Position numbers and translations under genes: made by a program. From NCBI RefSeq assembly GCF_033568475.1, contig NC_133123.1, positions 137,228,242-137,292,241 of the forward strand: DNA of 64,000 nucleotides, given 5' to 3'. Origin of the DNA: Henckelia pumila (Eukaryota > Streptophyta > Magnoliopsida > Lamiales > Gesneriaceae). Of this stretch, positions 49,446-61,007 are shown piece after piece (within the stretch, counting starts at the first letter, position 1; each line of letters begins with the position of its first letter). The notes under the pieces were generated by a model that was given only the letters and a program-made list of their open reading frames with translations, was not told the DNA's origin and ran no database searches.

Positions 49446-49824
49446 TGTAACGACCCACTGTATCAGTACGGGTCTTTCCAGCGTGCTTATGTCCTCACTC
49501 ACACGCACCCTGGAAAACTTCCCAGGGGTCACCCATCCTATAATTGCCCCAAGTCAAGCACGCTTAATTTTGGAGTTCTTATATGATGAACTCCCGAAAA
49601 GAAGATGCACCTTCTTGATATGAGTAGTACATATGAAATCTTTTAAACTCTCCTCAACTATGCAGTCCCATACCTACACAGTCTCAGAATCCCCTCTCAT
49701 TCCGGCACGGGATCGGTTCATTCATGTCTCCCTCCGCCTAGAAGCCTATCAGGAGGCGTTCATTGTCCGTGCAACCTCTTGGCACCGGTGATCACTCCTC
49801 GCCTCCTCAGCCCCGGGCGTCACA
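49446..49824 (-). mobile_element. Solo LTR of Cassandra type (TRIM with 5S rRNA-like segment)
   Basis: 379 bp starting TGTAACGACCC and ending GGGCGTCACA, inserted in copia copy R3 between ATGTA (49441-49445) and ATATA (49825-49829), an imperfect 5-bp duplication. On the minus strand it contains AATTAAGCGTGCTTG and GGATGGGTGACCCCTGGGAA, matching the conserved 3' half of plant 5S rRNA. LTRs carrying 5S sequence are the defining trait of Cassandra elements. No internal region or second LTR is seen. Confidence 0.75.
49517..49590 (-). other. 5S rRNA-like segment within the Cassandra LTR
   Basis: This covers the region of 5S rRNA with the internal control region (boxes A, IE and C): GAACTCC, TTAAGCGTGCTTG and GGATGGGTGACC can be read on the minus strand. 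It is not a functional 5S gene: the 5' half is not clearly kept and there is no 120-bp tandem unit. Confidence 0.7.
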
Positions 49825-51075
49825 ATATAGTTACTCTAGGCTCTTTTTTGATTTCAAATTGTTTCTAGATTTTTCGTCGAAGCTGAGCATCGGTAGATGA
49901 CCTCTGTTGCTTGTAAAATTATTTGGTTAATGATCATTTGATAGAGATGAAGAACCTTTTTCATATTATGTTTTTCATTGATATACTCACAAATATATAT
50001 AGACCATAGAAGTTATAACCACACCCTAATTTACATCCGAAGGTACCATAAGAGAATTTTGAGGTTCGCTAGGTGTTCCGGATAGAGGTCATATCTACTG
50101 GGAGAAAAAGAAAGATCGGATACCTTTAGGCAGGCTGTGATACCTTGATAGAACGATAGAGATGAAGAAAAATTTCCGCACTTCTTTTTTTGTAGACTCA
50201 CAAATATGTATGTATATTTATTGTAGGACAATAAGTTACAACCACAACCTGTTTCTATTCACTTTAGTTTACAACCAAATGTACCATAAGAGGGCTTTGA
50301 GGTTAATTGGTGTTGCAGATGGAGGTCATGGTTACTGGGGAAAAAAAGAGGGATCGACTACCTTTAGGCAGGCTACGATACCTTGATAAAATGATAGAGA
50401 TGAAGAACTATTACAACTCTTCGTTTTTTTTTTATTGATAGACTCACGAATATATATGTATATACATCATAGGACAATAAGTTACAACCACACCCTATTT
50501 CTATGCACTTTAGTTTACAACCAAAGGTACCACAAGAGGGTTTTGAGGTTCATTGGTGTTGTGGATGGAGGTCATGACTGCTGGAGAAAAGAAAGAGGGA
50601 TCGGCTACCTTTAGGCAGGCTGCGATACCTTGATAAAATGATAAATGAAGAATTGTTTCCACACTTCTTTTTTTATTGTTAGACTCACGAATGCATATAT
50701 ATATATATATATACATACATCATAGGGCAATAAGTTACAACTACTCCCTATTTCTATGCACTTTAGTTTACAACTGAAGGTTTGAGGTTCATTGGTGTTG
50801 CGAATGGAGGTCATGGCTGCTGGAAAAAAAAAAAAAGAGATCGGCTACCATTGGGCAGACTGTGATACCTTAATAGGAGAGAGACGAATAAATTTTTCCA
50901 CACATTTTTTTATGGATAGACTCACAAATATATACATACATATATATATACATATATATATACACACACATATATATATATATATATGGACACACACATA
51001 CACACATGATAGGACAAGAAGTTACAACTATACTCTATTTCTATGCACTTTAGTTTACAACCGAAGGTGTTCTGA
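49825..51075. repeat. Tandem array of ~240-bp units, about five copies
   Basis: The landmark CTTTAGGCAGGCTGTGATAC recurs near 50122, 50360, 50607 and 50846, spaced 238-247 bp. Each unit runs from GATAGAGATGAAGAA through an ACTCACAAATATATAT tract, CACTTTAGTTTACAACC and GAGGTTCATTGGTGTTG. The copies are about 80-90% alike. The array separates two halves of the copia RNase H sequence, so it probably grew inside that element. Confidence 0.85.
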
Positions 51076-51400
51076 AATTCAAAGTTTGAAGGCTAAGTCA
51101 TTGCAGTAATTCCTAACTACAGTTTAAAATTCAAATATTAGAAGGATTGATCCTTGTGAGTTGCGTGGTGTTATTACAGACATGGGTTTACTTTTTCCCA
51201 AGCACACACTAACTCATTGTGATAATCAGGTCACCTCATATTTTGTTGCAAATCCATTATATCATTAGCATACAAAACAAATCAAAATTTAATCACTTTA
51301 TTTGAATAAAGATTCGTGAACGTTCTCATGTTTTCAGTGTTTCATTAAATTTCATTACTTATGTTTTTAACAATCAGTTTTTGTATTTGGTTGATAGTCA
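51076..51400 (+). pseudogene. Decayed copia RNase H, distal part
   Basis: Plus strand GVITDMGLLFPKHTLTHCDNQ followed by VANPLYH and HTKQIKI corresponds to the end of copia RNase H. It lies distal to the R-copies at 48884-49940 in the same orientation, so both probably derive from one element split by the ~240-bp array. Confidence 0.55.
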
Positions 51401-51659
51401 CTTGGAATCGAGATTAATGTCAAAACTACAAGAAGAGAACGTATAAGTTACGGAATTCCATTTCTCAACTGCTTTATATCCCCAGTCCGCCACCAAAACA
51501 CGATGTTTGTTTGCAGACATATTTCAGCACTTGCTTCTGCAAAGATGACGTTTTGCGGATGCAGTATCACTATTGATAACTCACAATCATTTTTTTGACC
51601 TGCAAGATTTGGTCGAAAATGCTTACATAGAATGTACTGATCCAACCGAGGCCAAAGAC
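51400..51659 (+). pseudogene. Exon-like fragment of an unrecognised gene
   Basis: After a TTTGCAG acceptor (about 51518) the plus strand reads SALASAKMTFCGCSITIDN, then, after a one-base shift, DLQDLVENAYIECTDPTEA. The reading continues on the far side of the Ac/Ds-like element (52392 on: KKNDLVYDDGIDFSYILAF), so the element seems to have entered an exon. I do not recognise the protein. Confidence 0.35.
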
Positions 51660-52391
51660 TAGGGATGGTAATGGGGCAGGGCGGGGACGGGTTTTCCATC
51701 CCCATCCCCATCCCCATCCCCGTCCCCGTCCCCAAATATAAAACCCACCTCCATCCCCAGTTCAATGAAATTGGGGAATCCCCGAACCCAGGCCCACGAA
51801 GATTAAACCCTCATTCCCGTCCTCATCCAAACTATAGAGATTAAAATGGGGTGGGGATGGGGGTTGATCCCCGAACTCATGAGGATTAAATTAATTTTTT
51901 CTATATTATATCACATCACATCACTCAATTTAGTTGTTAGTGTGTGACTCCGACTCCTAATAATTATAAGACAGAGAAATATATATATATATATATATAT
52001 ATATTTAAAATACTTTAATACGATGACAAAAAAACTTATTACTTACATCATCTATATCAGAATCATTGTCAAACTTTTGACCATTGGAAACTGTAGAATC
52101 TAATAATTAATACAAAATAAATAATAAATATTAGTATATTACAAATGTAAAAATGGAATATTAGAAATATTTTTTTTAAAACTAAATTTTAAATATTATT
52201 GAAATTATTATTATTATCGGGTCTATCGGGACGGGTTCAGGGATGGGGATAGCATGCCCATACCCGCCCCAATCAACTTCAGGGATTTTAAAAAATCCCT
52301 GAACTCGAACCCAATAACACCCCTCCAAACCCGCCCCATTTTGGGTTTTTCCCGCGGGTATCCAAACCCATGGAAAAAGTTGTCATCCCTA
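51660..52391. mobile_element. Ac/Ds-like non-autonomous hAT element (copy C)
   Basis: 732 bp from TAGGGATGGTAA to TTGTCATCCCTA, flanked by CCAAAGAC and CCGAAGAT (8 bp, two transitions). G/C-rich end blocks surround an AT-rich core with short AT tracts. It has the same family ends as copies A and B and no ORF. Confidence 0.72.
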
Positions 52392-55300
52392 CCGAAGATA
52401 AAAAAAAATGACTTGGTCTACGATGATGGAATTGATTTTAGCTACATACTGGCTTTCATAATCCTCCAATGATTAAAATAAACTCCAGCTTTCACTAATC
52501 TGAAGAGGAGAACTGAATTGTCAAGTGTTGATCCAAAGGTAATATTTTAATAAAATTTTTATATAAATGTCATTTATTTAATAACTTTCTTTTTGCAGGA
52601 AAAAAAATATAAATTGAGTTCATTCGAGCTAATAATGCCCAAAGATGTCATGTCATATGCTAAACAAAAGCTTGTAGTCGCTGTTCTGAGACCCTACAAA
52701 AGCTAAAATAATCTTAAAATGTATTCATTTATCTTTTATTTTGGATAATTTAATATTTTGGATAATTTAACAGTAAGTTACATTTTTTCCTTGATTAACT
52801 TGTTAATAATTATGATGCGTATAGCCATTATATGAAGGCCCGACAGAGGATGAAAAACTAGTTAAAAATTCCTTTGAATGTCTACATATCGTCCTGATTG
52901 TTGGATGCCTAAAATTGAAAAAAGGTAACATGGTGGAGGATTATGTCATTATTCAAAACAGCCATGTCATATGGTATATATTTTTACTGATTTCATGATA
53001 CCTATGGATCCAATTACAACGGCTTGATGATCTTCGACTTCATATTTGTAAACGGTATGGTTGTTCTAGGCATACCGCGACATTGTAATTTTGTTTTGCT
53101 GCTATCGTGTTGAATGTGTTGATTGAGATTCATATAATTCAAATACAAGTGAAATTCTGCCCCTTAATATTGATGGTGACATGGTGTGTATGAAACTCTC
53201 AAGTTGCGGGGATTTTAGCATCCCCATACCCGCCCCAATCAACTTCGGGGATTTTAAAAAATCCTTGAACCCGAACCCAATAACACCCCTCCAAATCCGC
53301 CCCATTTTGGGTTTTCCCTGCGGGTATCCAAACCCACGGAGAAAGTTGTCATCCCAACCGAAGACAAAAAAAATGACTTGGTCTGCGATGATGGAATTGA
53401 TTTTAGCTATATACTGACTTTCATAATCCTCCAAGGATTAAAATCAACTCCAGCTTGCACTAATCTGAAGAGGAGAACTGGATTGTCAAGTGTTGATCCA
53501 AAGGTAATATTTTAATAAAATTGTTATAATAAAATTCATTTATTTAATAAATTTCTTTTTGCAGGAAAAAGATATAAATTGAGTTCATTCGAGCTAATAA
53601 TGCCTGAAGAGGCGAGATGTCATTCATATGCTAAAAAAAACTGTATTCGTTGTTCTGAGACCCTACAAAGGATAAAATAATCTTAAAAGGTATTCATTTA
53701 TCTTTTATTTTGGATAATTTAACAGTAAGTTACGTTTTTTTTCCTTGCTTAACTTGTTAATAGTTATGATGTGTATAACCATTGTATGAAGGCCCGACAG
53801 AGGACGAAAAACTAGTTAAAGATTCTTTTGAATGTCTACATATCGTCCTGATTGTTGGATGCCTAAAATTTAAAAAAGGTAACATGGTGGAGGATTATGT
53901 CATTATTCAAAACAGGCATAGGGTGTATATTTTTACTGATTTCGTGATACCTATGGATCCAAATACAACGGCTTGATGATCTTAGACTTCACATTTGTAA
54001 ACAGTATGGTTGTCCTAGACATACCGCGACATTGTAATTTTATTTTGTTGTTATCGTGTTGAATGTGTTGATTGTGATTCATATAATTCAAATATAGGTG
54101 AAATTTTGCCCCTTAATATTGATGGTCAATGGTGTGTATGAAATTCTCAAGTTGCGGGGATTTTAGCATCCCCATTCCCGCCCCAATAAACTTTGGGGAT
54201 TTTAAAAAATCCCTGAACCCGAACTCATTAACACCCCTCCAAACCCGCCCCATTTCGGGTTTTCCCCGCGGGTATCCAAAACCACGGAGAAAGTTGTCAT
54301 CCCCACCGAAGAAAAAAAAAATTTACTTGGTCTGCGATGATGGAATTGATTTTAGCTATATACTAACTTTCATAATCCTCCAAGTATTAAAATTAACTCC
54401 AGCTTGCACTAATCTGAAGAGGAGAACTAGATTGTCAAGTGTTGATCCAAAGGTAATATTTTAATAAAATAATTATAATAAATGTCATTTATTTAATAAA
54501 TTTCTTTTTGCAGGAAAAAAATATAAATTGAGTTCATTCGAGCTAATAATGCCCGAAGATGTCATGTCATATGCTAAACAAAAGCCTGTAGTCGCTGTTC
54601 TGAGACCCTACAAAAGCTAAAATAATCTTAAAAGGTATTCATTTATCTTTTATTTTGGATAATTTAATAGTAAGTTACATTTTTTTTCCTTGCTTAACTT
54701 GTTAATAATTATGATGTGTATAGCCATTCTATGAAGGCCCGACAGAGGACGAAAAACTAGTTAAAGATTCTTTTGAATGTCTACATATCGTCTTGATTGT
54801 TGGATGCCTAAAATTTAAAAAAGGTAACATGGTGGAGGATTATGTCATTATTCAAAACAGGCATATGGTATATATTTTTACTGATTTCGTGATACCTATG
54901 GATCCAATTACAACGGCTTGATCTTTGACTTCACATTTGTAAACGGTATGGTTGTTCTAGACATACCGTGACATTGTAATTTTGTTTTGCTACTATCGTG
55001 TTGAATGTGTTGATTGAGATTCATATAATTCAAATACAGGTGAAATTATGCCCCTTAATATTGATGGTGACATGGTGTGTATGAAACTCTCAAGTTGCGG
55101 GGATTTTAGCATCCCAATACCTGCCCCAATCAACTTCGGGGATTTTAAAAAATCCCTGAACCCGAACCCAATAACACCCCTCCAAACTCGCCCCATTTCG
55201 GGTTTTCCCCGCGGGTATCCAAACCCACGGAGAAAGTTTCATCCCCACCGAAGACAAAAAAAAATGACTTGGTCTACGATGATAGAATTGATTTTAGCTA

Positions 55301-55861
55301 TATACTAACTTTCATAATCCTCCAAATATTAAAATCAACTCCAAATTGCACTAATCTGAAGAGGAGAACTGGATTGTCAAGTGTTGATCCAAAGGTAATA
55401 TTTTAATAAAATTGTTATAATAAATGTCATTTATTTAATAATTTCTTTTTGCAGGAAAAAAATATAAATTGAGTTCATTCGAGCTAATAATGCCCGAAGA
55501 TGTCATGTCATATGCTAAACAAAAGCCTGTAGTCGCTGTTCTGAGCCCCTACAAAAACTAAAATAATCTTAAAAGTTATTCATTTATCTTTTATTTTGGA
55601 TAATTTAACAGTAAGTTGCATTTTTTTTCTTGCTTAACTTGTTAATAATTATGATGTGTAGAGACATTGTATGAAGGCCCGACAGAGGACGAAAAACTAG
55701 TTAAAGATTCCTTTGAATGTCTACATATCGTCCTGATTGTTGGATGCTTAAAATTCAAAAAATGTAACATGGTGGAGGATTATGTCATTATTCAGCCATG
55801 GCATAGGGTATATAATTTTACTGATTTCGTGATACATATGGATCCAATTACCACGGCTTGA
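52392..55861 (+). pseudogene. Repeated exon-like blocks of an unrecognised gene
   Basis: Each unit shows block X (DDGIDFSYILTFIILQ, then NLKRRTGLSSVDPK) followed by GTAATATT, a short intron and TTTTTGCAG. Block Y (KLSSFELIMPEDVMSYAKQK, then AVLRPYK) follows. Block Z comes after a TATAG acceptor (YEGPTEDEKLVKDSFECLHI, VLIVGCLKFKKGNMVEDYV, ending DPITTA and a stop). Z is open in units 2, 3 and 4 and shifted in unit 1; X and Y have stops or shifts in several units. The splice signals are kept in all units. I cannot name the family. It looks like a captured gene piece amplified after insertion of a transposon. Whether any unit is expressed is unknown. Confidence 0.45.
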
Positions 55862-56166
55862 TGATCTTCGACTTCAAATTTGTAAACGGTATGGTTGTTC
55901 TAGACATACCACGACATTGTAATTTTGTTTTGCTGCTATCGTGTTGAATGTGTTGATTGGGATTCATATAATTCAAATACAAGTGAAATTATGCCCCTTA
56001 ATATTGATGGTGACATGGTGTGTATGACACTCAAGTTGCGGGGATTTTAGCATCCCCATTCCCGCCCCAATCAACTTCGGGGATTTTAAAAAATCCCTGA
56101 ACCCAAACCCATTAATACCCCTCCAAACCCGCCCCATTTCGGGTTTTCTCCGCGGGTATCCAAACC
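52392..56166 (+). repeat. Four-copy ~950-bp tandem array of exon-like DNA plus hAT end
   Basis: The marker GAGCTAATAATGCC recurs at about 52627, 53591, 54540 and 55481 (spacing 964, 949, 941). Each unit has three exon-like blocks. From the second unit on it also has about 190 bp of the right end of the Ac/Ds-like copy C (CCCGCCCCAATCAACTT ... GTTGTCATCCC). A fifth partial copy (55985-56166) ends inside the hAT part. Because units 2-4 include the transposon end, the amplification happened after copy C inserted. Confidence 0.88.
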
Positions 56167-56580
56167 CATTTTGTGTGTTTAAATAATATTAATATTTATT
56201 TATATAATTGGATTCTTATATCAATATTTTTTAAAGTAAATTTGATGAATTTTTTAATTAACTCAACCAATATTTGAAGCAATGATGCGGAAATGATTTA
56301 ATCCTCGCCAGATCAGGAATGCGAGTATGAGGATAATAAATCCGGTTTTCATCATTATCATTAACTATGATGGGTTTATTATTCACGGGTTCAAAAATGG
56401 GGTTTCCGAAACCCTTATTGGGCGCGAATGAGAATTTGGTCCACAAGGGGATGAGGACATGGAATTCCGATAAGAAAAAAATAGAGATTGGGGTGGGGAT
56501 GAGGATGATGATGTATTTTAGATTCGAAAACGAGGATAAGAAAGATATTCCCATCCTCGGTTCGCCTCATTGCATCCCTA
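56167..56580. mobile_element. Diverged right part of another Ac/Ds-like element (copy D)
   Basis: From about 56370 the G-rich block (AATTTGGTCCACAAGGGGAT, GGGGTGGGGATGAGG) parallels the right end of copy B. It ends GCATCCCTA at 56580, the family terminus. The left end cannot be placed. Confidence 0.5.
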
Positions 56581-57784
56581 AATGGAAACAAGAGGAGTAG
56601 TAGGTTCATGAATTTTTTCTCAAATAAAATGAATCACTTGATTTGAGATATATGTCCACAAGCATTTACCATTTTTGGTTAATGGACAGGAGATAAAAAA
56701 TCTAGTTAAGAATCAAATTCTAAAACTTCGAAGTCCTCTTATTGTAGTTGTTGCATTATTTTATTACGTATAGCCTCATACCCAAATCACTATCAACCAA
56801 GATACAAACGGATATTAACAAAAGAACGATAATGATACACTCAAAAAAATTTAATGAAAAAAGAGAATTTTCAGAGACAAAGAACAAAAAGTTGAAATTT
56901 GGATTTCTCTTATTACTCTAAGAATATTTTTTTTTCCAAATCTCTATCAACCATGTTGGAAAATTTAGTTTTGGTATTTACAAAAGAAAGCCAAACTACT
57001 TGAGCAAATACAAAAAAGACTAAACTGATATTCAGGAAATGATGACATCACTATGACCAACAGATACAGTTTACGTTGCCAAACTGAATCACTAAACTGA
57101 ACCATCAACGACCGCGCTAAAAGGATACAAAGCAGTTTACCTTGCCAAACTGATTGCTTCAGGGATACAAAGCAGTTTACCTCGCTAAACTGAATCCATC
57201 AGTTTACCCTTGCCAAACTGATTGCTTCAGGTGTCCACAACAGTTTACTACCATGCTATTTCCGGATAAGATCATCCGTACTCTGAAATCTCTGCAGAAG
57301 GTAGTGCCGCGATACTAAGGGAATGTCGGCTCCAGAAATCGTTGATGATAGTGACAAATCCAACGGGAATAATTCAAATCTTATCAGAAAGACAATTCAA
57401 ACTTATGACCGTTGGCAATCCAAAGGGTATAAATAGAGATCTTGATCAACATCAGAAGGGGTTGAAAAATACGCACTGAAAACTCTGTCATTCTTATGAA
57501 GAACACAAAAAGCTCTTTTCGATCAAGATTCGATCAAGAAACTCGAAGCACAAACGTTCACAAGCATTATTCTGATCATTGAAGGGTCGATCTTTGTGCT
57601 AAGAACTTCGAGTTACATTTACTCTATTGTTATATCAGTCTAGGACTGAAACTAAGGTGTCATACTAGGAGTTCTTATTTAGGCAGTGTTTAAGTCCTAA
57701 ACTGGATTGGGTTTGTGCAAATTACTTGTATAAATCAAAGTCTTCTAGTGAAATCCTTCCGAGGTGGAAGAAGGGATGACGTAG
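56581..57784 (+). mobile_element. Remnant LTR of a retrotransposon with TATA box
   Basis: From about 57000 there are direct repeats of AGTTTACCTTGCCAAACTGA (57060-57250). TATAAATAG is at 57428-57436, followed by about 350 bp resembling a copia R-U5 region (GAAATCCTTCCGAGGTGGAAGAAGGGATGACG). The right side is cut by another copia LTR at 57785; the left boundary is unclear. 56581-57000 shows nothing recognisable. Confidence 0.4.
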
Positions 57785-58157
57785 TGAAAGAGTGGGTGCC
57801 CGGTTAGCCAACTTGTGGCTAAAGGCTTTGATGACTCTATGTATAAACAATCTTTGTTTAATATAATTTACATTCATTAATGGCATTTTCTTTGTCTTTC
57901 TTCATATTGTTATATTGTGATATACTATTGTTGTTTTGATAAAGACCTTGAATATACAATAATGTAAGTAAGATGAGATAGTGAATAAAGAGAGATCACT
58001 ATTATGAAACACATCTTATAGTCACTGCAATTGAGCCGTCCGCTAATAAGGATAAGGATCGCTCGAGATTGAGACTAGTATTTGTGATGCCAAGTATCAC
58101 GTTTCATTGGTAATGAGCATGGAGATGTTAAAAAAGCATGCAAATGGATATTCATAT
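57785..58157 (+). mobile_element. Copia LTR fragment, cut by a gypsy LTR
   Basis: It starts TGAAAGAGTGGGTGCCCGGT and is alignable, in opposite orientation, with the outer 390 bp of the LTR at 61008-62819 (GCCAACTTGTGGCTAA, CTCTATGTATAAACAATC, GTTTCATTGGTA). It is interrupted after GGATATTCATAT by the gypsy LTR; the missing part should lie right of the window. Confidence 0.75.
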
Positions 58158-60292
58158 TGTAACGCCCGAAATTATTTAATTTTAATCCGAGAATATTTAA
58201 TTTGGGAATATTTGGAGTTTTGATTTAAATTCTAATATTCTTAAATTATTTAGGATTGAAATTGAATGAAATGATAAGTTAAGGACCTAATTGCAATTAT
58301 TGAAGACTTGAGGGGCCAAAGTGCAAATATTGGAAATTTTGTTGGACACTTGTTATTATTCTGGTTATTCACGTGTAGGACATGATTTTAATCAGAAAAG
58401 TTGGAGGAAGAACCGAGAGGGAGAATCAAGAACTCCAAGTTTCATTCTTCATCTTCAAAGTGCAATATCTTGAGTTTCGGTTATCCAAATTCGATTCCGA
58501 AAAGTGTTTTGGAATCTTTGAGACGAGGCCTTTGAATTGATGTAAGTTTTCTTTTGATTCTTCATGGTTTGAGAATTCAAAAATGGCAGAGATCAGATTT
58601 GTGTATGAATTGGTGTTCTTGAGATTACATGTTTTGTATGTTCAAAGGCGGATTGAAGATTGAATGCCGTTTGAAATTAATGTTACTTTTCAGCAAGTGT
58701 TCGAAAATTATGCCATCTGATTTGTTGGTTTATTGATGGTATTCTTGCTGGTATATATATTGTTATGAAGTTGTGTTGAATGATTGAGTTGATAGGATTG
58801 ATTTTCGGTTGCCGAATTTATACCGTTACGCCGCCGGATTGTGAATTGAGGCTGTTTTGCTATCTTGTATTGAGCTGTGATTTTGGTGAGTCCTAGCTGA
58901 TGTTTGTAAGCTTTCTAAACTTCATTTCAGATTGTGTTTGAATACCATCGAGCTCGAGAACTTCACCTTCGAACCGATAGAGATTGAAGCAAGGTTTGAA
59001 TTGATTCTACAATGGAGTTTGAATGGTTTTAAGTGCAGATTTTGAGACAAGGCTTGTGGTTGTTTATTGTACAGATTTGGACAGCTAGAAGACACCATAA
59101 ACCTCACAATCAAAAGGTAAAAGTGGACTACTAATTGAATGAGATTATAACTCGAGATGGTTTGTATCGAGTTCCCTAAATTACATACTTATTTGCTTAT
59201 TTGCTTTTATGTGCTCTTCTATAAATTGTTGAATGAGTCTTTGATGTTAATGGATGCTTTTATGATGATATATGTTGCATTCATCTTGCAAGACTTATTC
59301 TTTGATTTTGAAATAAACGGAAATGTTCGAATAGACGATTTGAGGGATTATATATGTACGGCCTGGGTGGTTGACTTAGCCTAGCATCTGATTTACATAT
59401 ATAATGGCTTTTAAGTCTAGAGAAGCAAGATAAGTAGCCCACCTCGATCGGGAGAGTCGGTGGTTAGTTATGATATCTTTTTCTCGGGATCCCAAACGAT
59501 GAACTAGAGAACCTTGTTTTAAAACATGCATTGTAGTTATTTTTATATCATGAATTTGATATATGCTTTGCTATGCATGTTTAGTTGCTTTTACTGGGAA
59601 ATATATTTCTCACCGGAGTTATCCGGCTATTGTTGTGTTGTATGTGTCATGGCAATAGGCGGGAGTGAAACCGGGCAAAAGCGAACTTGAAGAACAGAGA
59701 ATGAGGGATTAGCGTGATGATCCGGTATAGATGTTGAGTTGCTGTCACTTGTTTGATAAGATCAAGAGTTATGTTGTATAGTTGTTAGACTTGAATCTTG
59801 TATACTTTACAATATAAGTTGATCCTATGTTAGAGTTGGAGTTGTTTAGTTTTGAGACTTGAACCTGTATCTAGAAGGGATACTATCCTTGTTTGTATAA
59901 CACTTGATCTTGATGTATTTCCTTTGCAATGACATGTTGTATTTTATGTTATTGCCTTGTTCATACCTCTTGGAACTTGCTTGATGGTTATTACCCTTAG
60001 TAGAGCTGATATAATGGACCTTGAATAGCCTTGACAGCAGCTGTGTGTGTGCAGGAAATTTCTGGCCATTTGGCCTGCGCACGGGCAAGCCCTTGCTCGC
60101 GCGTGCACAGGCCAAGCCCAAGGGGGCTCTGCCCCATTGAACTGCGCACGCGCGAGGGGCGAACCCCGCGCGCGCGCAGGCCATTTTAAAAAAAAAAAAA
60201 TTTCTTTGTTTGGTTTAGGCTTTTGATACTTAGCCTTGACTATTGAATGTTGTTGTATTAATTGAGATTAAGAACCGGGTCGTCACAACAGG

Positions 60293-60304
60293 TGGTATCA
60301 GAGC
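60293..60304 (+). other. Primer binding site, initiator tRNA-Met
   Basis: TGGTATCAGAGC, an exact match to the standard site, five bases after the LTR end. Confidence 0.88.
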
Positions 60305-60716
60305 GAGAAAATTCTGGACTGAGTTAGATAACGAGTGGGGTAGATCGAGTCATCTTCCTTGCTTATTTATTTTAATATGCTATGATTTAATTACATGATT
60401 GAATTACATGTGGTAAATGCTAGCATGATTTACTTTCAAGTATTTTATTACATGATATTGTATTTATTTTATTTGAAAGTATAAAGACGCATGCTTACTG
60501 GAATATCTGGAATGATTAGAGGCATGTGTTTTGATAAATTATGATATGCTACCTGATTATCGGAATTGATTTGATTGGAAGCATGTCGTGGTTGAGTACT
60601 TCGATTATTTATTTTAGATTGAATCAGAACCGAGTCTTGATCAGAGGTAAGATGATCAGAGGAGGACTGAGATAGATTTGATGATTGTGGTATCCTAACC
60701 CTTTTGATAATCAGAT

Positions 60717-61007
60717 ATGTCTCGAAGACCAGGACGACCTCCTCTTAGACCTCAGGTTCCTACTCCTATGCCAGAGCAAACAGTTCATACTCCTCTGCCG
60801 GAACAGACAGTGGTAACACCGATAGTACCTCAAGCTACAGTCCCGAGCAATGAACAGGGAAGTATCTCTAGAAATATGACAGATATGACTGCCACTCCGA
60901 TGGAAACATTATTGAAAAGATTTCAATCATACCATCCGCCTACTCTGAACGGTACTGAGAATGCGGTTGAGTGTGTGTTGGAAAACGGTGTTCAGATCAA
61001 TCAGAAT
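60717..61007 (+). pseudogene. Start of gypsy gag, truncated by a copia insertion
   Basis: An ATG at 60717 opens a Pro/Gln-rich leader (MSRRPGRPPLRPQVPTPMPE) and reaches the gag domain entry TPMETLLKRFQS and PPTLNGTENAVEC. About 15 codons later the frame runs into the copia LTR and stops at 61008-61010. The last codons before the junction do not match gag well, so a small shift may already be present. Confidence 0.7.

Larger units (their letters stand above)
58158..61007 (+). mobile_element. 5' part of a second Ty3/gypsy retrotransposon
   Basis: An LTR (58158-60287, about 2.1 kb) starts TGTAACGCCCG and ends GGTCGTCACA. It is followed after five bases by the primer site and then by gag. The element is cut at 61007 by a copia element in the opposite direction. 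Its remaining gag-pol and 3' LTR are beyond the window. The LTR contains a G/C-rich block of alternating GCGCGC and inverted GGGCAAGCCC-like motifs (60060-60180). Confidence 0.82.

Noticed and set aside
49517-49590. Functional 5S rRNA gene
   Set aside because: Only part of 5S is recognisable, it lies within TG...CA LTR borders, and there is no tandem 5S unit.
51448-51765. 105-residue minus-strand ORF with Gly-Met repeats
   Set aside because: Translation of the G/C-rich end block of the hAT element; overlaps the better supported plus-strand exon-like fragment.
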